DNA from: Parus major | Taxonomy: Eukaryota > Chordata > Aves > Passeriformes > Paridae | Length of the DNA: 64,000 nucleotides | Direction: 5' to 3' | Assembly: GCF_001522545.3 (NCBI RefSeq) | Contig: NC_031769.1 | Location: 68,500,640-68,564,639, forward strand | In this document: in pieces, positions 1 through 12,400 of the stretch | How the letters are laid out: each line of letters begins with the position of its first letter | Position numbering within the stretch: position 1 is the first letter of the stretch | Made by a program: the position numbers and the translations under genes | Notes under the pieces: generated by a model | Told to the model about the DNA's origin: nothing | Seen by the model: only the letters and a program-made list of their open reading frames with translations | Database searches by the model: none

Positions 1-1549
1 CAGATACATGTCCTCACAAAACAATCAATGCTGTGAGAAAACTTCTTCCCTGAGTTTCCCTCTCTTCTACAGCCTCCCTTGTTTGGTGGGAAGATGGAAT
101 GGAAAGGAAAGGAAATTATACAGCTGGAAGTTCCCCAATAAACCTTGGAATAGTTCTCCAGTGGGGAAAAAAACCATCCATAGGAGTTATAAAATCACTC
201 TAATACTAATGATATACAAATGATATATCTGTATTGCTGGAAGTATGCGGTAAATATTTCTTTGTAAATGTCATTTGAATGTATGTAGGCAGTACTGTAA
301 TTTGTAAATTTGAATTCTGGCAAATGAAGGCTTTCTATTGCTCTGTATACTCAGCTAAGTAGAAATTCAAAATTACACACAGCAACATGAGAAAAAAAGC
401 AGTCAGACTAACAAAAGTCGGGGGGGGGATGTTGTTTGGCTTAAAACATACTTTTTTTTCCAAAAATTCCATCTAAATGAAAAACTTAATATGTTAACTA
501 TTATGCTGCTATTCTACCTGTATAATCAGTTTAACATCTCTGAAGATTTAAAAAGTAGTGTAGTAATTATGTGATTTCATCTTAATGCCAGCTTTAAAAT
601 GACGGGGAAAAATCACTTCTGTATGCCTCACAGAAACAAATAATTGCTTTAAATCTATCTTCCTTGGAAATAAGCTGTAAACTCTCCAGTTTCAAAACAG
701 ACAGATCAATCTTATGCAATTTGTCTGGTTTCTAATTATTAATATAATTCATAATAAAAAGCCAGAGGGGGTAGAATTAGGTGCTAGGGAAAGATGTTAG
801 GGCACACATCAACCACCAAAATGGATTAAGATCAGATGAAAAAGAGAGAACAGAACAGCTATTAAACTTCTGCCTTGTCTTTACTGGGGCTGTTGTTAGA
901 AACTTGGAGTACAGCTGCACTTAATGAGTTTGTGTAAAAGCAGACATTATACAAATGGGAGAAAGTAGGAACTTCATCCAATTAGATAAGAGAATTGGCC
1001 AGCAGCCTCCAATGAACTGAAAAGCTCTTCCAACTTTAGGGATGAGAGCTAATTATAACTCTGTTTTTGTGTGTGTACAATGCTACTAAATTATTAAGAA
1101 ATATTGTTCTGTCAAAAAAACTATGTTGTATGTACTGATTTGATTACTACAGACAGAGGATTTGCCAGAGACAGGGCTGGAAAGTGATCAGTCTTGATAA
1201 AAAGAGAAGTCATTTTGCCATCAGACTTCAGGGTGCAAACGGTTTCTTTTCTTGAGCTTCTCCCAAAATTTGGGCAATAGGGTGGAATGGCAAGAATTCC
1301 TGTTTCTTCCTCTTAGTCCTTAGGATGCAAGGAGGAGAGGCTGGCATAGGAAATTACGTGCCTGTTAAGAAAGGTAGCTCAAGAGATGTTCACATCTCTC
1401 GAAGCTAGCACACAACTCAGGGTATTGTTTCCTTATTTTTCCTTTTTCTTTTAAACACACAATAAGACGAATAATCAGAAATAAGCTAGGTATGAAGCTT
1501 CATACACAAAGGCACAAAGGTTCTCACTTTTGCTTGGTAACAATTAAAC

Positions 1550-1605
1550 ACCTTGTTCAGAGAGTAGACTGAGGCACAGAGAAAACAAGGAAATGATGTT
1601 CCATC
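1550..1605 (-). repeat. Possible MIR-like SINE remnant
   Basis: A short stretch resembles the reverse complement of the MIR core (a GACTGAGGCACAGAGA-type segment followed by an A/G-rich spacer). Only about 50 bp resemble MIR, so this could be chance. MIR-derived sequence is ancient and present at low density in bird genomes. Confidence 0.25.
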
Positions 1606-2391
1606 TCCTCCTCCTTCGTCACTCCCACACATGTCTCCTTAACACAATATAACAACTACTTAGGGTGTGCAACTCCCAGTAGCCATGGCCCAAACACCTT
1701 TTTGGGCTCCATGGCAAATTAAGTCCCACAGCCAGCTCCAGACTGTCCATCAAGCTGGGCAATTTTCAGGGAAGAAATGACATTTTATATAAGGAAAAAA
1801 ATGTGTGAGAGGCCATGTGCTCACTCCTCCCTACATGCTGAGGGCACCAGGGAGTGGAAGTGAAATTAGAGAATTTATTAACTTAGAAAACAGGTTCAAA
1901 CTCTGAACCCTGGTATTTCACTTCACTCAAGTCTCCTTTGGAATAAGGGCTAAAAACAACTGCCGAACTGTCACTCCTTATAGGCAAACAGCCAGGTTCT
2001 GTGCTTACTGGCAATCTGTGCACACTGTCCTTATGAGCATGAAATGTAGTGTGATTTTATGTTCAGGACAAGGTAGAGCCACTGGGAATCCTTGAAAGAA
2101 GCTAAAAAAAAAAAAGACAGAAAAATCCCAGAGCAGACAGAGCACACCAGAAGGCTGAGACTGCTAATGGGACAGCTGTAAACAAGGATGAAAGACTCAA
2201 ATTCAGAATTAAAAAGGGTAGTGGGAAGAGTCCAGAAGACCACTGATTTTAAATCTAGACAATCTGTACTTCCAAACTAATATATTTTACTTCAATTATC
2301 CTAGAAGCAAATAGGAGAAATTAACTTAGCTTTAGATCTTCAGTAAGACCACCTTTCAAGAGACTTCCCACAATCTTTCAGACTTTGAAGG

Positions 2392-2434
2392 AAGACTACC
2401 AGCACTGGTAGTCTTTAGGACTATTAGTCCTAAA
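2392..2434. repeat. Two adjacent perfect palindromes
   Basis: The first palindrome has 11-bp arms (2392-2402 and 2405-2415) around a 2-nt centre. The second has 10-bp arms (2414-2423 and 2425-2434) around a single T. Both arm pairs are perfect and the two structures overlap by two bases, so the block could fold as two back-to-back hairpins. No protein-coding or known RNA context is visible around it. Confidence 0.85.
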
Positions 2435-4357
2435 ACTAATAGAGGCAAGAGAGAGGTTTAAGGCTCTTAAATACAGATTCAGCATGTCAATTCTGAAATG
2501 CTAAATAAAAGCACTGGTGTCTTATTAAACGAAAAACAAATCACCAAGAAACCAGCTTTCAGGGATCTACTGAACCACCACATTGTACTTGCTCAGAAAA
2601 TTACCCAGCATTTTGTTCTGAACGAAGAAATACAAATCAGTTTTGCTTAGAAAATGCAGGAGCCAAACTCTTCTATTGTGAGGGTTTCAATAGACACTCA
2701 AATAACTTTGACAGCAGCATGGAGGCGGAAGGGTGTCTCTGACCCAGTTTCTGTATTACAGCATCTCTTGGGTGATGGTGGTACAAATGTTCACAGCAGA
2801 AACTCTTTTTTCTCTTTTCTTCTCTTTTCCTCCCCTCCTTGCCTACCATCACTTTGTTTAAATAATCCACAGATGTTATCATGGGCACAAGAATATGGTT
2901 AATTGAGCTTAATGATTGCTGGCGGCTTCTTATATGCATTCAGCTGGTTATTCTTCAGCAGAGAGCCCTTTACACAGTGTGAGAGGAAAAAATTGGTTTT
3001 TTCTTTGGCTTTCTCATTTCATGGCCTGATGAAAAAAGAATTCATTTTTTTCTTGAGATCTTTGCCCAAATCCTCTTAACATGCCGTGGGTAATTTTGAA
3101 GGTCAGGCCCTCTTCACCCAATGGAACCTAAATTATTTTTTTCTAGGCTCTTCATCAAGAAGTTTCTGGCTTCTTCTCACACCACTAATCCAGGAGAAGT
3201 TTCAATTGCTCCTTTTCATAGAGCAACAAAAGCCTAGAGAGGCAGGGAAGTGAACTACTGAACAGGCAGATAAATGCATGAAAGAAAGGCTCCATGTACC
3301 CAGGCAGCAGAGAAATGGGGACTCCATTTGTGCAGACACCTAAGGGCAGTACCTCTGCCAGGAAGCCAGGCAAGAGATGTGACAGATGAACTGGGATGAA
3401 AACACTGAAAATCTGAGCAAGAGAGACAAAATCCAAAGGATGCCCATAAAGCTAAAGTCACAAGTTTTTTTACCACAGCAAGGGCTGAAATACACTTCTG
3501 AGTCTGAATTTGCACAATGGAAATTTTCTCTTAAAAAACCCTCACTGCTAACCATATTTCAATATGGTTTTCAACAGATCTTGAATTATTATGAACCTTT
3601 GCTTGTCTGCTTTTATATGTCACAAGCCATCACTAACTTGACAGCTGTCTGGCAGTCTTTCAAGCATCTTCAAAAACACAAAACTAATCTTGCTTTTAAT
3701 GTTTTCCCTACTTCTAGCTCCTAAACCAAAATTGAATTCAGAGATTTGAAAAGAGCAGAATCAGAAATAGATTTTCATAAATGTTCTGATAAAGAAAAAT
3801 TAAAGAGCTACGCTGTCAAAAGCAATGGTATATTGGCAGAAGAAAAGCAGGAACAATTTTACGTTAGACTGCACAGTGCACAGTGGTATATGCCACAGCC
3901 AGGAGTAACCAGCCTTTGAGAAGCCCACAGATGATTCTGCTATACACAGGATAACCACCTGGGATTAGGTGATTATCCACACCAGGTGGATCCCAGCAGA
4001 GGTGCACGAATCTGGGGGCAACTGCACAATGAGAACCCCGGCCACGGAAGGAGGTGAGACAGCAAAAATTGTTAAGGAGATCCCTGTTCTACTGGACAGT
4101 AAAGCAGCCAAAGTCACAAGAAGCCACTGTCATCAGTGTCATAAAACCTATTCCCACCTCTCTACCTCTCATTTTCCTTGGTTAGTAAGTTTTGTTCAAA
4201 GTGCTAGTGCATATTTGTTAGGGTTAATGAGATTGGTCACACTTGCACTAGTCAGTTAAAAGACAAAAAGAGAAGACTAAGAATGGAGAAAGGATAAACA
4301 ATACATTAGCATTCTCGTTTAGCTGGAGAAACCAGGTCACTTTTTGCTTTCTTCTCA

Positions 4358-4383
4358 GCTTTGTTTGTTTGTTTGTTTGTTGT
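4358..4383. repeat. (TTTG)n microsatellite
   Basis: A short run of TTTG units (about five) in intergenic sequence; no other feature is associated with it. Confidence 0.8.
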
Positions 4384-5399
4384 TTACACTAGGGAAAAAG
4401 ACCAATTGTAACCTTATAAATCTAACCCATTTTTGTTCAAATCAAATTAATTTTACTTCATTTTCTCAAAATAAACACATCTTTTATCATTTGGAAGCTC
4501 ACATTTGTTAAGAAAATAGTAGTGGTAAAAACTTTTGACCATTTCTAGTGATTCCTTCCTTATGGGAATTGCAGCACTTCCCAGGAAAATGTTAGCTAGT
4601 ACACTAACTTCAGTACTGTTAAGTTCCCTCAGGTGACAGAACCATAATTTCCTCTGCTGCCAGAGACTTCCCTCTTGACTTTGGGCTATTCACTTTGCCT
4701 TTGTGCTCCTCAAATCCAGCTATAAAACAGCTATAAAACTTGTTCTTTACAGAAGCACCACGAGCATAAAACCACTCATTATTTGAAGCTTTTGCATACT
4801 GTGGAGGAAGAAGGTATAGAATACATAAAAACCCACTTGAATTAGGCTTTAGAAGGATGCTGGGAGAATGATGGACCTGACTGAATTAATATGCTCAACT
4901 GAGCAAAGCAGTGTTGCTTCCTGAATGACTAAAGCCTTAAGATGCTCTTAAACTTGCAAATAGCGCTACAAAATCTCTGATGGGTTACAGATAGGCAGGA
5001 CTGCTGTTATATAACTCAGCCAGAAGACAAGAATTATTCTGCTGTTCAAAAGGCTACAAACATGCAGTGGCTCAAGCAGACCAAAAGGAAAAGCAGCCAG
5101 TACTACAAAGACCAATGAAATAAACAACATCATTCCCAAAGCAGTTTAATTTTATCTCCAGTGGAAAAGCCAGGCTCTGCTTTGCTTTACCAATGGTATA
5201 TGAAGAATTTGCGTGTCTATGATGTCATTTCAACACTGGACATTTGTAGATCTACTCCTGCCACTTAAAACATGTTTTCTGAACATAGCCTTAGCTGAAA
5301 AACCCTTTCCAGGGTTTTCCAGGGTAGAATCGATCTCATTCACTTGCTGGTCTTTGACGTCCCTCATCGAGATTCAGCGTGGTCTGTTTGCCTTTCTCT

Positions 5400-5960
5400 G
5401 AAGGTGGAAGCACAGGCCAGGGCTGAGCTCGCCACGGCAAGGTCAGTAGCATCCCATAGAGCCACACGCTAACAGGGAACAGCGGGGAGCCCAGGGCCCT
5501 CCTCCTCGGCCAATTACCAGCACTACCTGGTATCGGAGCTAGCTGTGCAGGGGGAAAAGGGAGAAAAACTGAGAAAAAGCGAAGCCGATGATTAAGGAGT
5601 AAAGGATGGCAGATGAAACTAAAAATAGTCCCCTCGGCAGTTGTAAAGGAAATTCGTTTGACAGGAGGCTGCTTCTTTTGTCGAGAGTGGTTTGTTATGC
5701 AAGAGACGATACCAACACCGGCTCTTCTTATCTGGCTTGTCAGTTTAACTGACGAAAAGGAGCAGGGTTAACATCTCTGGAGCCACTGCCAGTCTCAACA
5801 TTTGTTTGTTTTCATGCATGTCCGTGTTTTAAGAGGCAGCCCGGGGATTAATACCGTCCAGAAACTGTGGTGCAAGCTCAGTTAGGCAATTCCACAAAAA
5901 TCTTCAGAGTACTTACTCGTCATTAAAGGCAACAATTGAGCCCCTGCCTGCTGCTGGTTT
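5400..5960. promoter_or_regulatory. Possible non-coding regulatory element
   Basis: This block is richer in CpG and less repetitive than its surroundings and has no open frame of note. It carries an exact MEF2-type site (CTAAAAATAG, 5619-5628), a GATA-type core (TTATCT, 5728-5733) and a perfect inverted repeat of MYB-type cores (GTCAGTT-T-AACTGAC, 5739-5753) within about 140 bp. It lies about 6.5 kb upstream of the MARVELD3 CpG island. Site matches are seen in the sequence; enhancer function is inference. Confidence 0.3.
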
Positions 5961-8725
5961 CGTTCCCTTTCCTCCTGCTTCAGCCATCACATGGTGACTT
6001 TCCTGCACAACAGAAAACTGAATGCCCACAGGTTTTTCCACGCACAGGCAGCAGAGAACAACTGCCTCTACTCTGCTTTTACAGTTCTCAAGACAGATGA
6101 CCCAAAATGTGCAGAACCTCCTGGATACAAGAACATGAAAAACTAAACCAAAGAAAGTTGTTTCATTTTCCCCCCACTCCTTCCTGATGCTGAGCCTTCC
6201 ACAGCACTTACACCTCTATGTGCAAAGGTAAGAAGTAAGAAGGAAGAGGCTTTAAAAGAAACCACCTTAACACCTCCTTTCTTACAGAAGAGAAGCCAAC
6301 ATAAAACAAAGGGCAGCAGAAGTAAAAGTGAGGCCATCGGCAGCTTGCTGGCCAAATGTCCACATGACTGCAGGTGAGTCTGTACATTCCTGGTTAACGT
6401 GCCTTCTGGCATGCCTGAAAGCTTTTGGAGAGAGCCTGGTGGTCAGGGCTGCCAATATCTGCCGGTGAGAAGGTAAGCAAATCACAGCCTGTCCAAGTTA
6501 AACAAGTTAAAGCCAGGACTTCCAAAAACTCAAGTGACACACATAGGGTGTGCGGGAATGAGCACTTGGGTATGATGTAGGTGCAAGGGAAAACAACTCT
6601 TACTTGCCTGCTTTTCATTGGATTTCCCTGAAACATTCATTTTTAGACCCAGTATGCTGCACTAAACCATGGGTTAATTAGAAACAGGAGTCTCTCCTCT
6701 ATTCCTATTTTTGAAGGAAATCTTCATCAGCACAAAGACAGCAATGCAGAAGTCCTGTCTCCTCGGTGAGTAACTAAAATCATCTTCTCTGTCCCAAACA
6801 TCAAGGTGATTGGTAGAAAAATAAGCAGAATGAGATAAAGTGGTGGAAAATCCTGGTTGAAAAGTATATAGCAGCTTTTTACTTCAGGTTTTAAATGTGC
6901 ACTGTGTTGAAATATTCTGGGCATCTTCTGTAAACTAACTTAGAAACTCGATCCCTTTCCCACTCAGTGAAGGAAGACCTTTGGTGGCAGATTCTGCCCT
7001 AAACCAAATCCACCTGCCATGAACTGCTCGGGCCACAGGATGCCACTGTTGCATTTCTTTTTCAGGAGGTCGAAAGTGACAAATTGTTTGCATGAACAGG
7101 ACACCTAAATTTAATACCTCTTTTCCTTCTTAACACATACAATTGCCAATGTTTAGAGTTTCAGACAGAACATCCAGATGTAAATAGCTCAGAGCTGCAC
7201 AGGAATATGTGTTTTCTTCAGGAACAAAATGTTTGAATACCTTTTAAGGCTCGATTACTGAACCCAGAACTTCTGTACCTTCATAAATTTTCTATGCACA
7301 AGAAATCTTTCCAATGACTGCCCCAAGTGTTGACTCCAACTCTGATAGTTTTATCCACAAAATAAATAACCTGTTATTGGATTTCATCTGTGTCCAGATG
7401 AGAAAAGAAAAACACTAGATGGGAGAGTAGATTAAATCAGAGAGAAGGCAGGCCGCTTATAATTGCTACCTCTTGTGAAAGAGAAAGAATCCCTACCATG
7501 TTACTAAAACTTCATAAATATTTTACTAATATAAAATGGAATGCAATGTATTCATGCCAACAGACAGGGTAGAGGCCTGAGCTCCCAGATAGCTGCTCTT
7601 GCTGCAATTTTGTGTAATTTGCAAACTGGCACACAGAATCAGAGACCCAGGACTACTGAGACCTATGGGATGGTCACAATGAAAGCACCGCACACAGGTC
7701 CACCAGTGAGAATTTTAGAGTAGTCAAGATTGCAGAGATCTAAAGTCACAAGGTCTAAAAGTCCTCAAAAAGAAAATTTCAGTCCTGAAATATTTTCACA
7801 TTGAAGTAGTAAATTATTACAAAAAACTAAGTATGGGGTTGAAGACAGTCTCCAAAATCTACACAGACAAGGGTTCCCCCAAGTTCAGCACAACACAGAT
7901 GGAATTTGTGAGAATGGGTTGTTAAGAAATGAGGGAGAAATTTTAATGCTAACAGTTTCTCAGATTTCAAAAGCCATTTTGGTTTTGCTCATGCCATTTT
8001 AGAAGGGAAAAAAAAATGCTTTAGCCTACTACAGCTCCATTTAGGAACAGGGAAAAAGAAAATGAATGATAAGGTTTCAGATACATCTTGGGTGGCCAGC
8101 AACAGTAGAACTTGAGGAAAGCCAGCATGAAAGTGACAGCTGTGGTGATGCAGAGCATTAGCGAGGCTGGTGTTACAGCTCTGTGCTCTAGGCTGATGTA
8201 AATATGAAGGGGCCCACAGATAACAGCCTTTTAGGACTCAAGGCTTCAATAGAAACATCCTCACTACCTTCAGCCTGTTTTGGATGTGTCCCAGAAACTG
8301 GCTATTCCTCAGTCAGGGTTCAGATTCAGTGAGACAAAATCCCTTTCTTCAGAAAGCCATGTTGTAAGATCTTTAAATCAGAACTAGACAATCACTCAGA
8401 AGATGCTGGGAAGGACTCAGCCTTGTAAGAGAAACAACTACAAACCAAACAATTCACACATTTCCAAAGACAAAAATAAAAGAAGCCCAAGGACTGGTTC
8501 CATTCCTTTAAAAATTAAGTATTTGTAGCAGCACATACCAAGGATAAAATATTAATATTAAATCAGTCATGACTGTTTACATTTCTTTTGCTGAAGAAAT
8601 TTTTAGTGTTGTGATTTTTATGTCATTAGCACAGAAAAAAATTCACTGCACATAACCAATTACTTAGTTCCCAAACTGAATTTACCTCCCATTCCAAAGA
8701 CCAGGGATTTCAAAATCTCCTTAAG

Positions 8726-8759
8726 AAAGGAAAAGAAAAAGAAAAAAAAAAAAAAAAAA
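8726..8759. repeat. A-rich simple repeat
   Basis: GAAAA-like units run into a pure A tract of about 18 bases. There is no recognisable retroposed sequence immediately upstream, so it is listed as simple repeat rather than a poly(A) tail. Confidence 0.8.
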
Positions 8760-9000
8760 GCCTTCAATCCAAATTCTTTTCTTGTTGTTTATAACAATAA
8801 ACAACAGATTTCATATAAAAGCAGCAGCACAAGGGTAGAAAATAGTGTTCCAAAGCTAATTTTAGTCCTGCTGATCTAAGGAGCTTAGTGTTCCTGTCAG
8901 ACTGAACAGACTCCAGTGGTGCCCTGCCTGCCTGGCTGGAGAAATCTGTCCCTGAAGATCTATTTATAGCACCTTGGACCCTGTACCTAGATGAGGTTTT

Positions 9001-9050
9001 AGGGTTTTTGTTTTGTTTTGTTTCATTGTGGTTTGTTTTGTTTTGTTAGG
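9001..9050. repeat. (TTTTG)n simple repeat
   Basis: Two clusters of TTTTG units are separated by a short non-repetitive spacer, in intergenic DNA. Confidence 0.75.
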
Positions 9051-11604
9051 TGGGAGCATGTATCCAGGACTACATTGATCCAAGACACAGATGTGACCTA
9101 CTCGAGTAAATTACCAGGAAAAAAAAAATCAAAACATTTCACACTTCATTTTGTGCACATCAGTCCATCTGGACTTCATCAGCTAGCCAAAATTCAGTCA
9201 CAAAGGTTATTTCTATTACAAAGAGAAATTGATGACAGAATTGAGTGTATCTTTGATACAAACCCATCTGCTTACATACAACACAGCATCCTTTCACCTG
9301 CTACAATGTAAGAACAAATGATCTGATCTTTTTCCTTGGTAGTCACTTAAATTTAGCCAGCACAATATCTGAACCCTTCGTTATTTTCTCCTTAGAAACA
9401 CACTCCTACTCCTACATTTGGATGTTTCTCTCTAGTCAGCATGATTTTCCGTGGCTTGTTTCACTGGTTCTTATGTCACATATAGACAACTCCAGCAGTC
9501 ACTAGCTATCTTGTATTTTCTTTATAGGTTTCCAGGGAAAACCCCTTATATCATAGAGTTAAGAGTTTTTTTCATGTAGTTCTCATCTTGTAATTCTGCT
9601 TTGGTTGTGACCCTGTTATTTCCTGTTATATATGGAACTACCTGGTTCCATATTGACTTTAAACTCTTCTAAATACTTACTTTGCCCACAAGTTTCAGTG
9701 AATTTTACCCAGTTCATAATAGCATCTCTTCAGTTCCACCCAGTCTTCCAAACCAAAATGGCCACAACTGAACCCTTTCAGCCCAGAAAGAGAAATGCTT
9801 TAATAAAACTACTAGTTATACTGCAAACAGTGGCTGTCAAGGATACTCTTATATTTCAGCCCCTCCAAAAAAGTCAGTTTCCAGCCATGATTCCTTGTGA
9901 TTTTTCAACTGTCTGTATTAAACCTGCCCATCAAAAGGGAGATGTAATTCCTCATGCTCTCCATCAAGTGCAGATAGCCTCTGCTGGATGCAAATGATGA
10001 ATCGATTTCCCAAATATTTGTTATCTAGACAGGAGAATGGAGTTCATACAGGCACCCTCCTAATCTTGGGGGTTAAATCTGCCAAACTAGCTTAAACAAC
10101 CTTTAAATAGAAACAGTAGGAACTAGAAACAAACAAAGCTACGAAACAGTAAAACACTCCTGCTGTTAGGCTGCCTTTGCTAGCCAGATGACAGCCCCAA
10201 ACTGAGAAGGCGTAACAACTGATGGGTAGTGGTGTCTCAAACTGCAACTTCTCATCAGGGCTTCGGTTACAGTCACCACTCACCGCTGCCAAGAGAGGTA
10301 GCCCTCTTCCCCCATCCCTCCCCCAGTTTCTTCCCCGTGGGACATGTGCTTCTGCCAAGTCCTTGCTCCAGTGCACATTTGATTGCAGCACAAAGCCAAT
10401 TCAACTCACTAAAACAGCAGAAAGTAAATTGGTTTTGGCTGGAAAGCAAGCAGAACTGGATTATTATGTGATCAAGCAAGCACTGGGGTTGGTGCAAGAC
10501 AGTGAGAAGAAGATGAAGTGTACAGCTGAAGGCAGGGACAGCAGAAGAGGTCTAGGCAAGGTGAGAAAGGTGAAAAGCAAAAGAAGCTGTTAACATAGCT
10601 CAGCCAGTGCAGAGAATCACACTCCTACCACACTTCACAACATGTGCTTTGAGCATTCAGTTCCTGTAGCTTTTGCCTCATTTTGGGGACAGCAGCTCCT
10701 CTGTTACCTGCATGTTACTTACAGGGGATTTTGGATATACCTCTGCCACAGGACTGCACTAACAGCTGCATCTCTTAAGCCCAGACTTACAAAGCGCTGG
10801 TACCCCAAGAATGCTGCTGTGAAAGACCTGGAAAGGAAAGGGATTTTCTGCTCCCAGCTCTTGTGCAGGACATAGGGAAGCATAGGGAAGCTTTCCAAAG
10901 CCCAAGATTAGCTGGGCACAGTGTCATGTTAACACCATCATCCTGTTTCCCAGGCACAGACTGCTTTTGTGTACAGGACTGCACAACCAACAAGCCATTT
11001 GCTGCAATTCTGGTTCAAGAGCCTGTCCAGACTCTCCAAAAAGAGATTATAAATACCAACAGAAGGCATCCTGGGGAGACCAGTGCATTGTTCCTCTGTA
11101 AGAGAAACATCACAGGCTGGCTGCAAGGCAACAAAGCCCCTGTTGCAGATACACCACAGTGACGGCTTTCAGCAGAGCTCAAGAAAGGAGACTGCCTGCA
11201 TTCAAATGGCCGTTTATCCAAAATATGGCTCTGCATCAGAGGAGAGTTTACCTGCTTACCTCCCTGTGCAACCTGTCTAGCGTAACACAGGCTGTTCCCA
11301 CACACCTGCTCCTGGGCACAAGTTTTGTCCATTTATCTTTTACCTCCTCCCCTTCAACCCCCCTGTTCTGCAGGGCTTTCTGCCCTGAACAATCAATGGA
11401 GGTGGCTTTAGGAAAACAATAAGACAACCTGTGGGGACCTTGAATTTCAACTTTATTAACCTGCAGGTTTTATATCCTCTCACAGTTACCAAATTCTTTC
11501 TTAGCACTGCAGGGCACAGGGACCTCATTTTATTAAATTAAACAAAGCCCGAGTTGTCCTACACTCCCAGACACCCAATTCCCACGGCCCTCGTTCCTCT
11601 TCAT

Positions 11605-12003
11605 TGACCAGCAAAGGGCAAGGGAGCTGGTGAAGGGTCTGGAGTGCACATCCCACGAGGCGTGGCTGAGGGAGCCGGGGTTGTTTAGCTGGAGAAAAGG
11701 AGGCTCAGGGGTGACCTTATCACTCCCTACAGCTGCCTGGAAGGATGCTGTAGCCAGGTGGGGGACGGCCTCCTCTCCCAGGTTACCAGGACAAGAGCCT
11801 CAAGCTGTGCCAGGTGAGGTTCAGGTTGGACATCAGGAATAATTTCTTCACTGAGTGATTAGGCATTTGAATGAATTGCCCAGGTGGACTCACCATCCCT
11901 GGCCGTATTTAAGGAAAGCCTGGACGCGGCACTCAGTGCCATGGTCTAGTTGGCACGGCAGTGTTGGATCATAGACTGTACTTTATGATCTCGGAGATCT
12001 TTA
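11605..12003 (+). mobile_element. CR1 LINE 3' fragment, sense orientation
   Basis: The stretch follows the 3' part of avian CR1 elements in order: a GAAGGGTCTGGAG segment, the GGCTGAGGGAGC / GGAGAAAAGGAGGCTCAGGGG segment, a GACCTTATCACTC segment, the TTTCTTCACTGAG segment, the CACCATCCCTGG / GTATTTAAGG segment, then a degenerate ATGATCT...GATCTTT end. The reading direction is +. The terminal 8-bp CR1 repeats are absent and the 5' portion is missing, the usual state of old 5'-truncated CR1 copies. It ends about 50 bp before the MARVELD3 CpG island. Identification is by recognition of family sequence, not by a database search. Confidence 0.85.
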
Positions 12004-12049
12004 GGTCATGTCCCGCAAAACCGGCTCTGTGATTGTGTGCCTCTGCGCT

Positions 12050-12400
12050 CACCTTTGCCGCCGTGCCGAGGCAGGAGCGGGCAGGGCCGCGCCGGGCAGG
12101 GCAGGCGGGAGGCGGCCGGGCCGGGAGGGCGGTGCCGGCGGCGCCGGGAGCTGCTGCGGGCGGGACGGAGCTCGGCTCTCCCTCAGGTGAGGGCCGGGGG
12201 CGGCGGGCCTTGGCCCGGGGAGCTGGCGGTGGGTGGAAGCGAAGGTGCCGGGCGGGAAGGGCCCGGTGTGCCCCGGCTGTCCCGGGGCAGCGCCCACGCC
12301 AGGCCCACCCCCGGGGGTCTCGGGTGGCTGTGGTGGCGCAGCGGCGGAACCAGGAACCTTTCCCTGCGGAATGGGTCCTGCCCTCAGGGGAAGGCGCTGT
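12050..12400 (+). promoter_or_regulatory. MARVELD3: CpG island, likely MARVELD3 promoter and untranslated first exon
   Basis: This is the one strongly GC- and CpG-rich block upstream of MARVELD3. It contains a good splice donor (CCTCAG then GTGAG, exon end 12186). An acceptor at 13286 can receive it (polypyrimidine tract, then CAG), creating an untranslated exon followed by 40 nt of 5' UTR before the MARVELD3 ATG. The main frame meets a TAG at 13297-13299 before that ATG, so the first exon adds no coding sequence. ATGs at 12008, 12033 and 12037 would make upstream open frames if transcription starts before them. The transcription start site itself cannot be fixed from sequence. Confidence 0.6.

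Larger units (their letters stand above)
1..11604. other. Upstream intergenic region, no gene recognised
   Basis: I read both strands and found no exon with recognisable protein similarity. Open frames here are short (121-123 codons at most), lack convincing splice context, and look like chance. The stretch is AT-rich and unique-looking, with scattered simple repeats (TTTG near 4359, A-rich 8726-8759, TTTTG near 9007), a G9 run at 420-428, a palindrome pair at 2392-2434, a MIR-like scrap near 1550-1605 and a possible regulatory element near 5.4-5.95 kb, all listed separately. In human the gene upstream of MARVELD3 is TAT; nothing resembling it is visible here. Confidence 0.6.
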
